A stretch of 64,000 nucleotides of DNA from Kutzneria chonburiensis (lineage in GTDB: Bacteria > Actinomycetota > Actinomycetes > Mycobacteriales > Pseudonocardiaceae), in contig NZ_CP097263.1 in the NCBI RefSeq assembly GCF_028622115.1, positions 4,216,001-4,280,000 of the forward strand. Reading direction: 5' to 3'. The notes below the pieces were generated by a model that was not told where the DNA came from, ran no database searches, and saw nothing but the letters and a program-made list of their open reading frames with translations. Positions 1 to 8,985 of the stretch are shown here, piece after piece. The position numbers and the translations under genes were made by a program. Each line of letters opens with the position of its first letter. Position 1 is the first letter of the stretch.

Positions 1-1
1 G

Positions 2-1873
2 CTGATCGGCAAGGTGCTGGCCGCCGCGCCTCACGTACGAATACTGGCGACCAGTCGGCATGTGCTGGGCATCGAGGGCGAGCACCTGCTGCACGTGCCG
101 CCGCTGGAGGAAAGCGACGCGGTTCGGCTCTTTGTCGACCGGGCCTCGGCGGTGGTGCCGGGATTCGCGGTGAAACCGACGAACGGCGACACCATCGGCC
201 GAATCTGCCGGCAGCTCGACGGGCTGCCGCTGGCCATTGAGCTGGCCGCCGCGTGGACGCGCGTGCTGTCGATGAACGAGTTGTTGGCGCAGCTCGACAA
301 TCGCTTCGATCTGCTGTCGCGGGGCGGCGCGTTCCGGCCGTCGCGGCAGCAGACGCTGGCCGCGACCGTGGACTGGAGCTACACCCTGTGCTCGCCCGAG
401 GAGCAGCTGCTGTGGGCCCGGCTGTCGGTGTTCAAGGACGGCTTCTCGCTGACCTCGGCCGAATCGGTGTGCGCGGGCGGCCCGATCCGGCGTGGTGACG
501 TGTTGATGGCCATCGCCGGCCTGGTCGACAAATCGGTGTTGGTGCGCGAGGGCTACAACGGCTCCGCCCGCTACTGGATGCTGGAGACGATTCGCCGGTA
601 CGGGCACGACCGGCTGGCCGAGTCCGGGCAGACCGAGGAGTTCCGGGCCCGGCACAACTCCCACTTTCTCGAGTTCGCCCGGGGCATTGCCGCCGACTGG
701 TTCACCGGGCGGCAGCTGGAATACCTCGCGCTGACCCGGCGTGAACACGCCAATCTCCGCTCGGCGCTGGAATACGGTGTCGGCTCGGATGCGCTGACCG
801 GGCCGTGGCTGGCCGTGTCGCTGCATTTCTTCTGGCTGAACTGTGGATTCGTCGGCGAGGGCCGGCGCTGGCTGACCCAGATCCTCGAACGGGACGATCT
901 GCCCGCCGAGCTTCGTGTTCAGGCTTTGTGGGTCACCGCTTACGCGACGGCGGTGCTCGGCGGCCATGCGAAAGCGATGGAGATCGGGGCGGAAGCCGTC
1001 GCACTGGCCCGTTCCCTCGGCGATGACGAATTGCTGTCGCTGGCCTCGTACGGCGAAGGTGTCGCCGCGCTCATCGGGGCCGACTATCCCCGCGCGGACG
1101 CACGTCTCGAGGAAGCCATTGCCTGCTACCACCGCGTGGAGAATCCCGGCGGGCGGCTGTATCCGCCCTATGCCGCCCGCGCGATGATCGCGGCGTTGAC
1201 CGGCGATCCGGAGCGCTCGATTGCCTTGGCCGACAAGGCGATCGAGTTCTCGGGACAACGGGGCGAACTGTGGGCGCGCGGCTATGCGCACTACGCGCTC
1301 ACGATGGCCAAGTGGTTGCAGGGCGACCTGGATACCGCTTTCCGCAATGCGGCGGAATGCGTCCGGTGCTGCCTGAGCTTCAACGAGACCAGTCTGTTCA
1401 CGGTGTTGGCGGAAACGTTGGCCGGTATCGCCCTTGGCGCGGGCGAGCACGCGCGGGCGGCGCGGATCCTCGGCATGGTCGAGCGCACGTCGCTGTTGGT
1501 CGGGGCCGAGTCGGCGCTGGGCGACAGCCCGGTCTGGCTGGGTGCTCACCACGCCGGCATCGCGGAACTGCGGCGGCGCATGGGCGACAAGCCGTTCGAG
1601 GCGGCATTCGAGGCCGGCCGGGCGATCGGGTCCTTGAGTGAGGCCGGGCCGTTCCTGCTGGAGGGGCTGACGCCCAGCCTGGGGCCGCTCACCCGGCGCG
1701 AGATGGACGTGGCCGTGCTGCTGGCCGACGGCTTGACCAACAAGCAGATCGGCGCCCGGCTGTCGATCTCGCCGCGCACCGTCGGCGCGCACGTCGACCA
1801 CATCCTGAGCAAGCTCGGTTTCACCTCGCGCGTGCAGATCGGCGTGTGGATCACCTCGCGCGGCACATCGTAG
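2..1873 (+). CDS. LuxR-family ATPase transcriptional regulator (5' truncated by window)
   Basis: The reading frame is already open at base 2, so the amino terminus (including Walker A) lies outside the window; the GTG at 14 is internal. What remains is the rest of an NB-ARC/AP-ATPase core (ILATSR strand, then GLPLAIELAA, the GLPL motif), a winged-helix segment (RHNSHFLEFA region), an alpha-helical TPR-like middle, and a C-terminal LuxR/GerE helix-turn-helix over the last 65 residues (LTRREMDVAVLLADG, SPRTVGAHV). Proteins of this build act as ATP-dependent DNA-binding regulators. No partner is visible upstream; the next gene on the same strand starts about 100 bases later with its own -10 element, so it need not be co-transcribed. 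Confidence 0.9.
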   Translation: MIGKVLAAAPHVRILATSRHVLGIEGEHLLHVPPLEESDAVRLFVDRASAVVPGFAVKPTNGDTIGRICRQLDGLPLAIELAAAWTRVLSMNELLAQLDNRFDLLSRGGAFRPSRQQTLAATVDWSYTLCSPEEQLLWARLSVFKDGFSLTSAESVCAGGPIRRGDVLMAIAGLVDKSVLVREGYNGSARYWMLETIRRYGHDRLAESGQTEEFRARHNSHFLEFARGIAADWFTGRQLEYLALTRREHANLRSALEYGVGSDALTGPWLAVSLHFFWLNCGFVGEGRRWLTQILERDDLPAELRVQALWVTAYATAVLGGHAKAMEIGAEAVALARSLGDDELLSLASYGEGVAALIGADYPRADARLEEAIACYHRVENPGGRLYPPYAARAMIAALTGDPERSIALADKAIEFSGQRGELWARGYAHYALTMAKWLQGDLDTAFRNAAECVRCCLSFNETSLFTVLAETLAGIALGAGEHARAARILGMVERTSLLVGAESALGDSPVWLGAHHAGIAELRRRMGDKPFEAAFEAGRAIGSLSEAGPFLLEGLTPSLGPLTRREMDVAVLLADGLTNKQIGARLSISPRTVGAHVDHILSKLGFTSRVQIGVWITSRGTS

Positions 1874-1957
1874 CCCTGGCCGGTCCGGCTCGCAGCGCGT
1901 AAGGCAGTTCCGGGCAGATCTCCTTGGTCGGCCGGCGTTTTCGGTCCGGCAGCGGGT

Positions 1958-1963
1958 TAGCGT
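1958..1963 (+). promoter_or_regulatory. -10 element TAGCGT for a leaderless start
   Basis: TAGCGT ends 7 nt before the ATG at 1971 and there is no purine-rich Shine-Dalgarno sequence between them. This is the actinobacterial arrangement in which transcription starts at or next to the A of the start codon. It favours ATG 1971 over the GTG at 1962, which would overlap the -10. Confidence 0.5.
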
Positions 1964-1970
1964 GCGGTGT

Positions 1971-4499
1971 ATGTCGGTGCTGTGGGGAATCTCGTTCGAC
2001 GCGACCCCGATCTCCGGACTCGTGGTCGAGTTCGTGAAGACGGCATCGGTGTTCCGCGACCGCGGCCACCGCGTGCACCTCGATCTGGGCTACGACATCA
2101 AGGCCGACAAGAACGCCTTCTTCCGGCCGTACCGGGAGGAATCCTCGGCGCTGCCGGACTGGGTGCGGCTCGACCGACCCTGCTTGGCGGGAATCGAGGG
2201 ATACCAAGCGGAATTCGTCGCCGAGGTGCTGCGCGAGGTGGTCGGCGCGGGACGGGCGGACCTGCTGCCCCAGGTGGAGGCGCTGGCTTGCCTTGTCGCC
2301 GAACGGATCGTGGCCGCGTGGCGGCGGGCTCAGGTGACCTTCGTGGTGGTGGAGAACGGCACGCTGCCGGAGAACATCATCTACACCAAGGCGTTGTACC
2401 AGGCCATCGCGCTGTACGGGCGAGAGGCCGGGCTGGGGCGGTTCGTGTTGTGGCGGGACCACGACCTGATGTGGCAGAGCGAGCCGGGCAGCGGAAAGTA
2501 CGGCCGCGAGCCGTATCCGCACGCCGTGCAACCCGTCGACTCGCCGCACATCCAGTACGTCGCACTGCACGACGAGGCGGCGCGGAAAACGCTCTCCTGG
2601 GCTCGTGACCTACACGACATCGCTGTGCTGCCCAACACCTTCGACCACTCCCCTCCCCGGCCTCTGCCGGGATTCCGGGCCCACTTCGGTATCCCTGAAG
2701 GGGTTCCGATCATCGCCCGCTGCACCAGGGTGATCCCGCAGAAGCGCATCGACCGGGACCTGCACCTGATCGCCCAACTGTCGGACGTGCACCTGTTCGT
2801 GGCCGGCGATCCGGCCGAGGATCCCGACGAATTCCTGCGTCTGCAACGGCTGGGCGCCGATCTGGGCGTGACCGAGCGGGTGGTGTTCGGCGGCCGGCTG
2901 GCCCCGCGCGAGGTGCGGACCGGGCGGGCCTACTCGATCCGGGACCTGCTGGCCGAGGCCACCCTGGCGTCTTTCCTCACCTCGTACGACTACGAGAGCT
3001 ACGGCAACCCGATCGGCGAGGCCATCGCCTCCGGCGTGCCCTACCTGACCAGCGACTACGCGCTGTACCACACGGTGTACGGGCATCTCGGCTTCCGAGC
3101 CCCGGTCCTCACCGCCGACCTGCCCGATCAGTCCTTTGTGGACTCCGTGGCCGAACTGCTGCTGGACGAAGGGAAGCGTGCGCGCATGGCGGAACACAAC
3201 CACCGGATCGGCCGGCAGCACTTCGACCGGGACCGGACCGAGCAGCTCGTCGACGACATGCTGGCCACCCGGACCCGGCTGTCGGTGGTGCTGCCGGTGT
3301 TCAACGAGGCCGCCAACCTGCCGGCCGTGCTGGCCAGCCTGCACGCCCAGGAGCTGGATCACGACCTGTACGACATCGTGTTGGTGGACAACAACTCCAC
3401 CGATGACACGGTCGCCGTGGCCCGGGCCTTCGCGGCCGCGCACCCATCACTGACGATCCACCTGCTCGACGAGCCGGAGCAGGGCGTGGCCTGCGCCCGC
3501 AAGACCGGCATGGACTTCGCGGCTCGGCGGCTCGGCCGCGCCGCCGGCACCCGCTACTACCTGGTCTCGGCCGACGCCGACTGCCGCGTCGACTCGCGCT
3601 GGCTGCCGGAACTGTTCCGTACCATGGAATCCAACAAGGCCGCCATCGGCGTCTGCGACTACTACTACAACCCCGCGCACTTCACCGCCAGACCGCGCCT
3701 GTGGGACGCCATCCAGCGCACACTGCGCTGCCGCGCCGTGACATTCGCACTGTTCGGCGGCTTCCCCGACGGCAAGGGCTTCGCCGTGGACCGGGACGTG
3801 TACGAGAAGGTCGGCGGCATCGAGATCTTCTACCAGCTCCACAATGGACACTTCGTCAACCACCTGTCCGACGACTGGGACTTCGGCATCCGGGTGCGGG
3901 GTTCCGGCGAGGACATCGTGTACGCGCCGACCTCGCGGGTGGAGATCAATCCGCGCCGGGTGGACCACGCCATCGAGGAGGTGATCACCGGCCGGGCCTA
4001 CGGCAACGACGGCATCATCGTGATGCGGGACATCCGCCCCGAGCGGCCCAGCACCCGCGACGTCGACCTGACCGAGGCGCAGGCCCAGCAGGCGTGGGAG
4101 TTCTCGATCAAGGACTTCACGCCCAAGAACACCATCCTGCCGCTGCTGCTCACACCATCCCTTGTGGACTCCGCGGACGTGATCGAGTTCTTCGGCGCCG
4201 CGCTGGTCCAGCGGCTGCGCGCCCGGATCGAGGAGATCGCCGACGAGATGCGGGTCGTCGACTTCACGCCGATCCACGTCTACAAGACGCCGTCGTACCG
4301 GCTGTACCTCGAGTTCGCCGACGAGATCTTCGCCCGGCTGCGGGCGACCGTCGGCGAGGACATCGGCTACCCGCCGCCGCTGCCGGCCTGCTTCTCCGAG
4401 GTGCCGCCGGCCCGCTTCCGCGAGTTCGTGCGGTACTACTGCGAAGACCGGGAATCCGGCGAGGCACACAACTACTTCGGCAACGGCGGTGTCTTCTGA
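1971..4499 (+). CDS. Bifunctional GT4-GT2 fusion glycosyltransferase
   Basis: The 842-residue protein carries two glycosyltransferase modules. Residues about 1-425 look like a GT-B fold family 4 enzyme: PQKRIDRD, and an E-x7-E region (YESYGNPIGEAIASGVP) that binds the donor nucleotide. From about residue 430 a GT-A family 2 domain begins (LSVVLPVFNEAANLP), followed by VDNNSTDD, the metal-binding SADAD and an acceptor-side DDWDFG. The C-terminal 150 residues are mostly helical and not recognised. The stop codon overlaps the start of the radical SAM gene (ATGA-type, 1 base shared), so the two are translationally coupled and probably act in one pathway. The sugar donor and acceptor cannot be told from sequence. 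ATG 1971 is chosen because of the leaderless -10. Confidence 0.85.
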   Translation: MSVLWGISFDATPISGLVVEFVKTASVFRDRGHRVHLDLGYDIKADKNAFFRPYREESSALPDWVRLDRPCLAGIEGYQAEFVAEVLREVVGAGRADLLPQVEALACLVAERIVAAWRRAQVTFVVVENGTLPENIIYTKALYQAIALYGREAGLGRFVLWRDHDLMWQSEPGSGKYGREPYPHAVQPVDSPHIQYVALHDEAARKTLSWARDLHDIAVLPNTFDHSPPRPLPGFRAHFGIPEGVPIIARCTRVIPQKRIDRDLHLIAQLSDVHLFVAGDPAEDPDEFLRLQRLGADLGVTERVVFGGRLAPREVRTGRAYSIRDLLAEATLASFLTSYDYESYGNPIGEAIASGVPYLTSDYALYHTVYGHLGFRAPVLTADLPDQSFVDSVAELLLDEGKRARMAEHNHRIGRQHFDRDRTEQLVDDMLATRTRLSVVLPVFNEAANLPAVLASLHAQELDHDLYDIVLVDNNSTDDTVAVARAFAAAHPSLTIHLLDEPEQGVACARKTGMDFAARRLGRAAGTRYYLVSADADCRVDSRWLPELFRTMESNKAAIGVCDYYYNPAHFTARPRLWDAIQRTLRCRAVTFALFGGFPDGKGFAVDRDVYEKVGGIEIFYQLHNGHFVNHLSDDWDFGIRVRGSGEDIVYAPTSRVEINPRRVDHAIEEVITGRAYGNDGIIVMRDIRPERPSTRDVDLTEAQAQQAWEFSIKDFTPKNTILPLLLTPSLVDSADVIEFFGAALVQRLRARIEEIADEMRVVDFTPIHVYKTPSYRLYLEFADEIFARLRATVGEDIGYPPPLPACFSEVPPARFREFVRYYCEDRESGEAHNYFGNGGVF

Positions 4500-5860
4500 T
4501 GCTGGCAGCCTTGCGCGCACCGGAAAACGCTCACCTGCTGGAGTACGTGACCCAGGATCCGTTCGGGGCCCACGTGTTTCCCGGCGACACCCCGGACTAC
4601 TCCCCCGCCGAGTTCTTGGCCGACCTGGACGTGCAGCTGCGGGACACCGCCCCGATCCATCTGTGGTCGTACATCCCGACCTGTGCCTATCGCTGCCGGT
4701 TCTGCCAGTACCCGGTCGTGCTGGTCAAGGGCGATCCCGGCAAGCTGACCCAGTGGGCCGACTGGAACATGCGGGAAGCCTTGCTGTGGCTGGAAAACGT
4801 GCCGTCCTTGAGTTCGGCCCCGATCGGCGAGTTCAACGTCTTCGGCGGCACCCCGTCGCTTCTTCCCGCGGCGGACATCGCCCGGCTGTTGGAGTTCTAC
4901 CGCTCGCACTTCAACTTCGGCCCGGAGACCACGGTCCGGTTCGAGGGCGATCCCAGCACGTTCACCGTGGAGAAGCTGGAGTTGTTGGCGTCCTTGGGCT
5001 GCACCAAGCTGTCCTGCGGCGTGCAGAGCTTCGACGACCCGGTGTTGAAGCTGTGCGGGCGGGAGCACACGTCTCAGATGTGCGTGGACTTCATCCGTGC
5101 GGCGCAACGGGTTGGGTTCGAGCGAATCAGCATCGACCTGATGTACGGGCTGTTGGACCAGACCGTGGACAGCGTGCGCCGCGATCTCGATGTCGTGCTG
5201 GACACCGGCGTGAACTCTGTGGTGTGCACCAAGTTGCACCTCAAGTCGTACGCCGAAACGCGGACCGGCGTCGCCGGCGAGAAGCCCGCCGCGTGGCAGG
5301 TCGACAGCTACCGCTCCCGTCTTGAACGCGACGGCCACTTCTGGCCGACGCTGGACGAGCAGTACGAGATGCGGGCGGTGCTGACCGAGGGCCTGCGCGC
5401 CGCCGGGTACGTCGAGCATCCCACGATGTACTTCGCCGCCAACGGAATCGGGCCGGAGACGTGGAAGTCCATCATGGTCGACCAGGACCGGCAGGAGGCC
5501 GAGGTGGCCATCGGGCTCGGCGGCAGTTCCAGCTGCCGGCGGTCCGAGGCCATCACCGACGTCAACTGGCAGACCTACGCCGCTTCCGTCGAGGCCGGCC
5601 GCGTTCCGCTCGGCTCCGCGACGGCGTTTTCCCCTTCCGGCCAGGAGACCCGGGCCGTCAAGATGGCCTTGACCTCACTTCAGCCGCTGCAGGATTCCTT
5701 GCACCGCAGCCGCTTCGGCCGCTCCCTGTTCGACGAGCCGTGGGCCGGCCGGTTCCGTTCGTTGCAGGACCGCGGTTTCGCCGTGCTGTCCGATGACGCG
5801 GTGACCCTCACCCCGGCCGGGGAGACCTTGGTCGAGGCGATCATCAACACGGAGTTCTGA
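4499..5860 (+). CDS. HemN/HemW-like radical SAM protein
   Basis: 453 residues. The [4Fe-4S]/SAM cluster motif CAYRCRFC (Cys62, Cys66, Cys69) has the Cx3Cx2C spacing of radical SAM enzymes; FGGTPSLLP matches the GGTPS motif of the HemN/HemW branch; TVRFEGDPSTFT and SCGVQSFDD continue the TIM-barrel, and the C-terminal part has the HemN-C style GLGGSSSCRR region. Members of this branch are oxygen-independent coproporphyrinogen oxidases, haem chaperones or class C methyltransferases of natural-product pathways. Coupling to a double glycosyltransferase, with no haem genes nearby, makes a tailoring role more likely than haem synthesis; that is inference. Long GTG/ATG candidates upstream lie inside the glycosyltransferase gene, so the overlapping ATG 4499 is the start. 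Confidence 0.85.
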   Translation: MLAALRAPENAHLLEYVTQDPFGAHVFPGDTPDYSPAEFLADLDVQLRDTAPIHLWSYIPTCAYRCRFCQYPVVLVKGDPGKLTQWADWNMREALLWLENVPSLSSAPIGEFNVFGGTPSLLPAADIARLLEFYRSHFNFGPETTVRFEGDPSTFTVEKLELLASLGCTKLSCGVQSFDDPVLKLCGREHTSQMCVDFIRAAQRVGFERISIDLMYGLLDQTVDSVRRDLDVVLDTGVNSVVCTKLHLKSYAETRTGVAGEKPAAWQVDSYRSRLERDGHFWPTLDEQYEMRAVLTEGLRAAGYVEHPTMYFAANGIGPETWKSIMVDQDRQEAEVAIGLGGSSSCRRSEAITDVNWQTYAASVEAGRVPLGSATAFSPSGQETRAVKMALTSLQPLQDSLHRSRFGRSLFDEPWAGRFRSLQDRGFAVLSDDAVTLTPAGETLVEAIINTEF

Positions 5861-5889
5861 GCAGCGGCGCCTGGGCACGGGTGTGCGGC

Positions 5890-6468
5890 CTAAGCGGTGG
5901 CGGCGCGGACACCGAGGGCGACCAGGACGACGGCGGTGACGCGGCGGGCCCAGGCCCGGAAAGTGTCGGTGCGAGGGAGCCGACGGAGGACGAAAGCCCA
6001 CAGGGACAGCCACACCAGGGCGAGGAGGGCGTGGGCGGTGACGAGGACGAAGATCTGCGCGGCCAAGCTCTCGGTGGGGGTCACGAACTGGGGAACGAGG
6101 GTGAGATAGATGGCGGCGGCCTTGGGATTGAGGACGTTGGCCAACACGGCCCGGATGTAGGTGGGCTCGGCACGGGGCTTGGGCCGGCGGGAACCGCCGA
6201 AGAACCAGGTCCACAGGCCGAGGCCGACGAGATAGACGGCGCCGGCGATGCGGACGACGGAAAACGCCTCGCTGGACTGCATGACGATGGCGGACAAGCC
6301 GAGGACGGCCAGCGAAGCGTGCACGTACAGGCCGGTGACGGTGCCGGCGATGACGGGCAACGCGCGGCGAGGGCCGGCCTGGATGAGCAGGGCGACGCTG
6401 GCGCCGGGAGTGGCGGTGATGGGAAAGACGGCGGCGAGGAAGCCGACGACCGCGTAGAAGTGGATCAC
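5890..6468 (-). CDS. LysE/RhtB-family amino-acid exporter
   Basis: 192-residue integral membrane protein with about five to six hydrophobic segments. The N-terminal AVFPITATPGASVALL is the conserved P-G-P/A-x-N-like motif region of LysE/RhtB exporters, and LANVLNPKAAAIYL matches the conserved NPK-x4-L stretch. These proteins export amino acids or homoserine-type compounds. The GTG at 6468 overlaps the stop of the phosphoesterase gene by four bases (GTGA), which fixes the start even though the frame stays open further upstream. Convergent with the radical SAM gene, with only 29 bases between them and no obvious terminator. Confidence 0.85.
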   Translation of the reverse strand: MIHFYAVVGFLAAVFPITATPGASVALLIQAGPRRALPVIAGTVTGLYVHASLAVLGLSAIVMQSSEAFSVVRIAGAVYLVGLGLWTWFFGGSRRPKPRAEPTYIRAVLANVLNPKAAAIYLTLVPQFVTPTESLAAQIFVLVTAHALLALVWLSLWAFVLRRLPRTDTFRAWARRVTAVVLVALGVRAATA

Positions 6469-7193
6469 ACGGAGCGGAAGTGCGTCGTGATGCGGGTGCC
6501 CTCGACGACATGGAACGCGACGCCGGGCGGCTGGTCCCAGTTGTCGAAAGAACCGCCCTCCCAAGGCAGTCGCACGGCATAGGTGACAGCGGGAGAGACG
6601 ATGATGGGACGACCGGCGAAAGAACTGGCGCAGGCGGTGTGGGCATGGCCGGTGAGCACGGCGATGACCTGCGGATGGGCCTCGACGATGGCGGAGAGGC
6701 GGTCGGGGTCGTGCAACAGGATGCGGTCGATCAACGGCTCGTGCACGGGGACCGGCGGATGGTGCAAGGCGATCAAGGTCGGGGTCTGGTCCCGCAGATG
6801 GTCGAGGATCCAGCCGACGGTCTCGTCATCGAGAAATCCGTGATCATGCGCCGGCACGATGCCGTCCACCATCAGGATGTTGACGCCGCCCACCTGGTGC
6901 AGGCGGTTGACGGGGCCGTCGGAAGGCTCCTCGTCGAGCAGGGCCTTGCGGAAAGGAGCACGGACATCGTGATTGCCGGGACAGGTCAGCACGGGGAACC
7001 CGGCCCCCGCCAGCAGGCGGGAGACCTCCTCGTACTCGGACTCGGTGCCGTGATCGGCGATGTCGCCGGTGACCAGCAGGGCGTCCACGGGCTGGGCGAG
7101 GCCGTTGAGATAGTCCATCACCCGCCGGGCCCGCGCCGTCGCCCGCTCGGAACCGTCCAGGTGCAGGTCGCTGATCTGCGCCAACAACACCAT
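6465..7193 (-). CDS. Calcineurin-like metallophosphoesterase (CpdA type)
   Basis: 242 residues with the full metal-ligand set of the class III phosphodiesterase family: QISDLHLDG (DxH), VTGDIADHG (GDxxD/H), CPGNHD (GNHD), ALHHPP and LTGHAHTAC (GHxH). Enzymes of this group hydrolyse cyclic nucleotides or other phosphodiesters using a dinuclear metal centre. The start ATG 7193 is chosen because it immediately precedes the MVLLAQISDLHLD strand and is preceded by AGGGGGATGAC; the frame extends another 33 codons upstream but without conservation-like character. First gene of a two-gene operon with the LysE exporter. The true substrate is unknown. Confidence 0.88.
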   Translation of the reverse strand: MVLLAQISDLHLDGSERATARARRVMDYLNGLAQPVDALLVTGDIADHGTESEYEEVSRLLAGAGFPVLTCPGNHDVRAPFRKALLDEEPSDGPVNRLHQVGGVNILMVDGIVPAHDHGFLDDETVGWILDHLRDQTPTLIALHHPPVPVHEPLIDRILLHDPDRLSAIVEAHPQVIAVLTGHAHTACASSFAGRPIIVSPAVTYAVRLPWEGGSFDNWDQPPGVAFHVVEGTRITTHFRSV

Positions 7194-7237
7194 GTCATCC
7201 CCCTGACAGAGCCGTCCACGGCACCGTAGCAGGGGGC

Positions 7238-7663
7238 TCAGTTCGGGTCGCGGGATGCCAAAGTGCTCAGCGCGTCGTCGACGCTGACCCAACAGCTCTC
7301 GGTGCCGGGCAGCACGACGTCGTACGTCCGGTCCAGAAACTCGGCCAGGTCCTCGGCGAGGCCCTCGAACACGGCCAGGCCGGCCGGCGCGCTCAGGACC
7401 AGCACCACGAGCTCGACGGCGTCGGCGGCCGGGCCGATGCGGACATCGCCCACCCCGGACTCCTCGATCAGGCCGTCGGCCAGCAGGTCACGGGCGAAGC
7501 ACCATTCGACGCAGCCGGACGGGCCGGCTCGGAAGGCGGCGGTGACCGCGTACGGATCACGGGTGTCGTATCGCAGGTCGACCTTGACGCCCACGGGCGG
7601 CGACTGCGGCACGAGCAGGTCCAACGTCACCGTCGACCGCAGCGTCCGATGGTTGTTTCGCAC
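7238..7663 (-). CDS. SsgA-family (SALP) sporulation/cell-division regulator
   Basis: 141 residues matching the SsgA-like protein pattern throughout: VKVDLRYDTRDPYAVTAAF, then CVEWCFARDLLADGL, a GDVRIGP segment and a C-terminal EFLDRTYDVVLPG. SALPs are found only in morphologically complex actinomycetes and control septum placement and spore wall steps, so this gene is a useful clue to the organism. The GTG start at 7663 is preceded by GGGAGGTG at good spacing. It follows the phosphoesterase operon on the same strand with a 44-base gap and appears to have its own promoter region, shared divergently with the methyltransferase gene. Confidence 0.88.
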   Translation of the reverse strand: MRNNHRTLRSTVTLDLLVPQSPPVGVKVDLRYDTRDPYAVTAAFRAGPSGCVEWCFARDLLADGLIEESGVGDVRIGPAADAVELVVLVLSAPAGLAVFEGLAEDLAEFLDRTYDVVLPGTESCWVSVDDALSTLASRDPN

Positions 7664-7789
7664 AATTCACCTCCCCTCGGCTGTGACCGAAGGACTATGC
7701 ACCTCCGGCGACCGCGCGCACAGCCGCCGTTCCGGGATCCGGAACCTTTTGCGACCAACGGCGCGGGGACAGCGCCCAGCGTTCGCCGC

Positions 7790-7795
7790 TACGCT
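7790..7795 (+). promoter_or_regulatory. -10 element TACGCT for a leaderless start
   Basis: TACGCT is followed by six bases and then the ATG at 7802, with no ribosome-binding site in between. The geometry is the same as at several other starts in this window and supports ATG 7802 over the upstream in-frame GTG at 7649. Confidence 0.5.
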
Positions 7796-7801
7796 GCGCG
7801 C

Positions 7802-8866
7802 ATGACCGCTTCCTCCCTGCCGGAGACGGATCCAGTCGCCGCGCGACGCCCCCAGTACCTCGCCGACATCGCGGCCGGGCTGGACCGCTTCTTCGAACCG
7901 CGCCGCGACGACTGCCCGTGGTGCGGGTCGGCCACGTTGACCACACGGCTGCGTACGGTGGACCTGTTGCAGCACAAGCCCGGACGGTTCGAGCTGTCCG
8001 AATGCGCGGACTGCCACCACATCTTCCAGAACCCACGGCTGAGCCTGGCCGGCCTGGAGTTCTACTACCGCGACTGCTACGACGGCCTCGGTGAGCAGCA
8101 GATGGCGGCCATGTTCGAGGGCAACACGACCGGGTTGAAGGACCGCGCGGCGCTGCTGACCAAGCACCACACGCCCAAGCGCTGGCTGGACGTGGGCACC
8201 GGGCACGGGCACTTCTGCAAGGCGGCGGCGGAAGTGTTGCCGGACACCGATTTCGACGGTCTCGACCTGAGCGCCGGCGTGGAACTGGCGCAGGACAAGG
8301 GGTGGATCACCAAGGCCTACCGGGGCAACTTCCCGGAGATGACGGCCGAGCTGGCCGGCAACTACGACGTGCTCAGCATGTTCCACTACCTGGAGCACAC
8401 GCTGGATCCCCAGGTCGAACTGGCCGCCGCGGCGGACGTGCTGGCGCCCGGCGGGCACCTGGTGATCGAGCTGCCGGACCCGGAGAGCAAGTGGGGCCGG
8501 GTGCTCGGCAAGTACTGGATGCCGTGGCTGCAGCCGCAGCACCTGAACCTGATGCCGATCGGGAACCTCAAGCGAGCGGCCGAAGAGGTCGGCTTCACGG
8601 TGGTGGACGAGCAGCGGGCCGAGCCGCACGGCTCGATGGACATGATCGCGGCGACCCTGTTGTGGGCCAACTGGGTCGTCGGCGGCAACAACGTGCCGTG
8701 GCACCCGAAGCGGCCGAGCGCGCTGCACCGGTTCGCCCGCAAGGCCAGCATGGTGATCACGGTGCCGCTGATGATCCTGGCCCTCATCGGTGACAAGCTG
8801 CACGCGCCGTGGGGCCGCAAGCACGGCTGGTCCAACGCCTACCGCGTGCTGCTGGTGCGCACCTAG
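7802..8866 (+). CDS. Class I SAM-dependent methyltransferase with N-terminal zinc ribbon
   Basis: 354 residues. An amino-terminal CPWCG...CADC four-cysteine knuckle (about residues 38-80) precedes a methyltransferase_23-type Rossmann domain: WLDVGTGHGHFCKAA is the SAM-binding motif I, DGLDLSAG the acidic end of strand 2, and LAPGGHLVIELPDPES motif post-III. A hydrophobic stretch near residue 320 (SMVITVPLMILALI) suggests membrane association. Proteins with this architecture often modify lipids, sugars or secondary metabolites; the substrate is unknown. Its stop (TAG 8864-8866) is part of the CTAG site into which the neighbouring insertion sequence landed. Confidence 0.8.
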   Translation: MTASSLPETDPVAARRPQYLADIAAGLDRFFEPRRDDCPWCGSATLTTRLRTVDLLQHKPGRFELSECADCHHIFQNPRLSLAGLEFYYRDCYDGLGEQQMAAMFEGNTTGLKDRAALLTKHHTPKRWLDVGTGHGHFCKAAAEVLPDTDFDGLDLSAGVELAQDKGWITKAYRGNFPEMTAELAGNYDVLSMFHYLEHTLDPQVELAAAADVLAPGGHLVIELPDPESKWGRVLGKYWMPWLQPQHLNLMPIGNLKRAAEEVGFTVVDEQRAEPHGSMDMIAATLLWANWVVGGNNVPWHPKRPSALHRFARKASMVITVPLMILALIGDKLHAPWGRKHGWSNAYRVLLVRT

Positions 8867-8867
8867 T

Positions 8868-8893
8868 TGTACTGCCTTGGGAGGTTGCGAACG
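8868..8893 (+). repeat. Left terminal inverted repeat of the IS481-type element
   Basis: 26 bases starting TGTACTG; matches the right end at 20 of 26 positions when that is read on the minus strand, with the inner GAGGTTGNGAACG block almost perfect. Confidence 0.7.
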
Positions 8894-8985
8894 GGCAGAC
8901 ACGTGAACCGATGATCTTGAAATGAGGGAAGGCCTCCAGGTTCGGTGTGGATTGCGACGTCTACACCGAGCTCCCGGAGGCCCTC

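Noticed and set aside
2610-4520. Minus-strand frames opposite the glycosyltransferase
   Set aside because: His/Val/Arg-rich antisense shadows; the plus strand has two complete glycosyltransferase domains.
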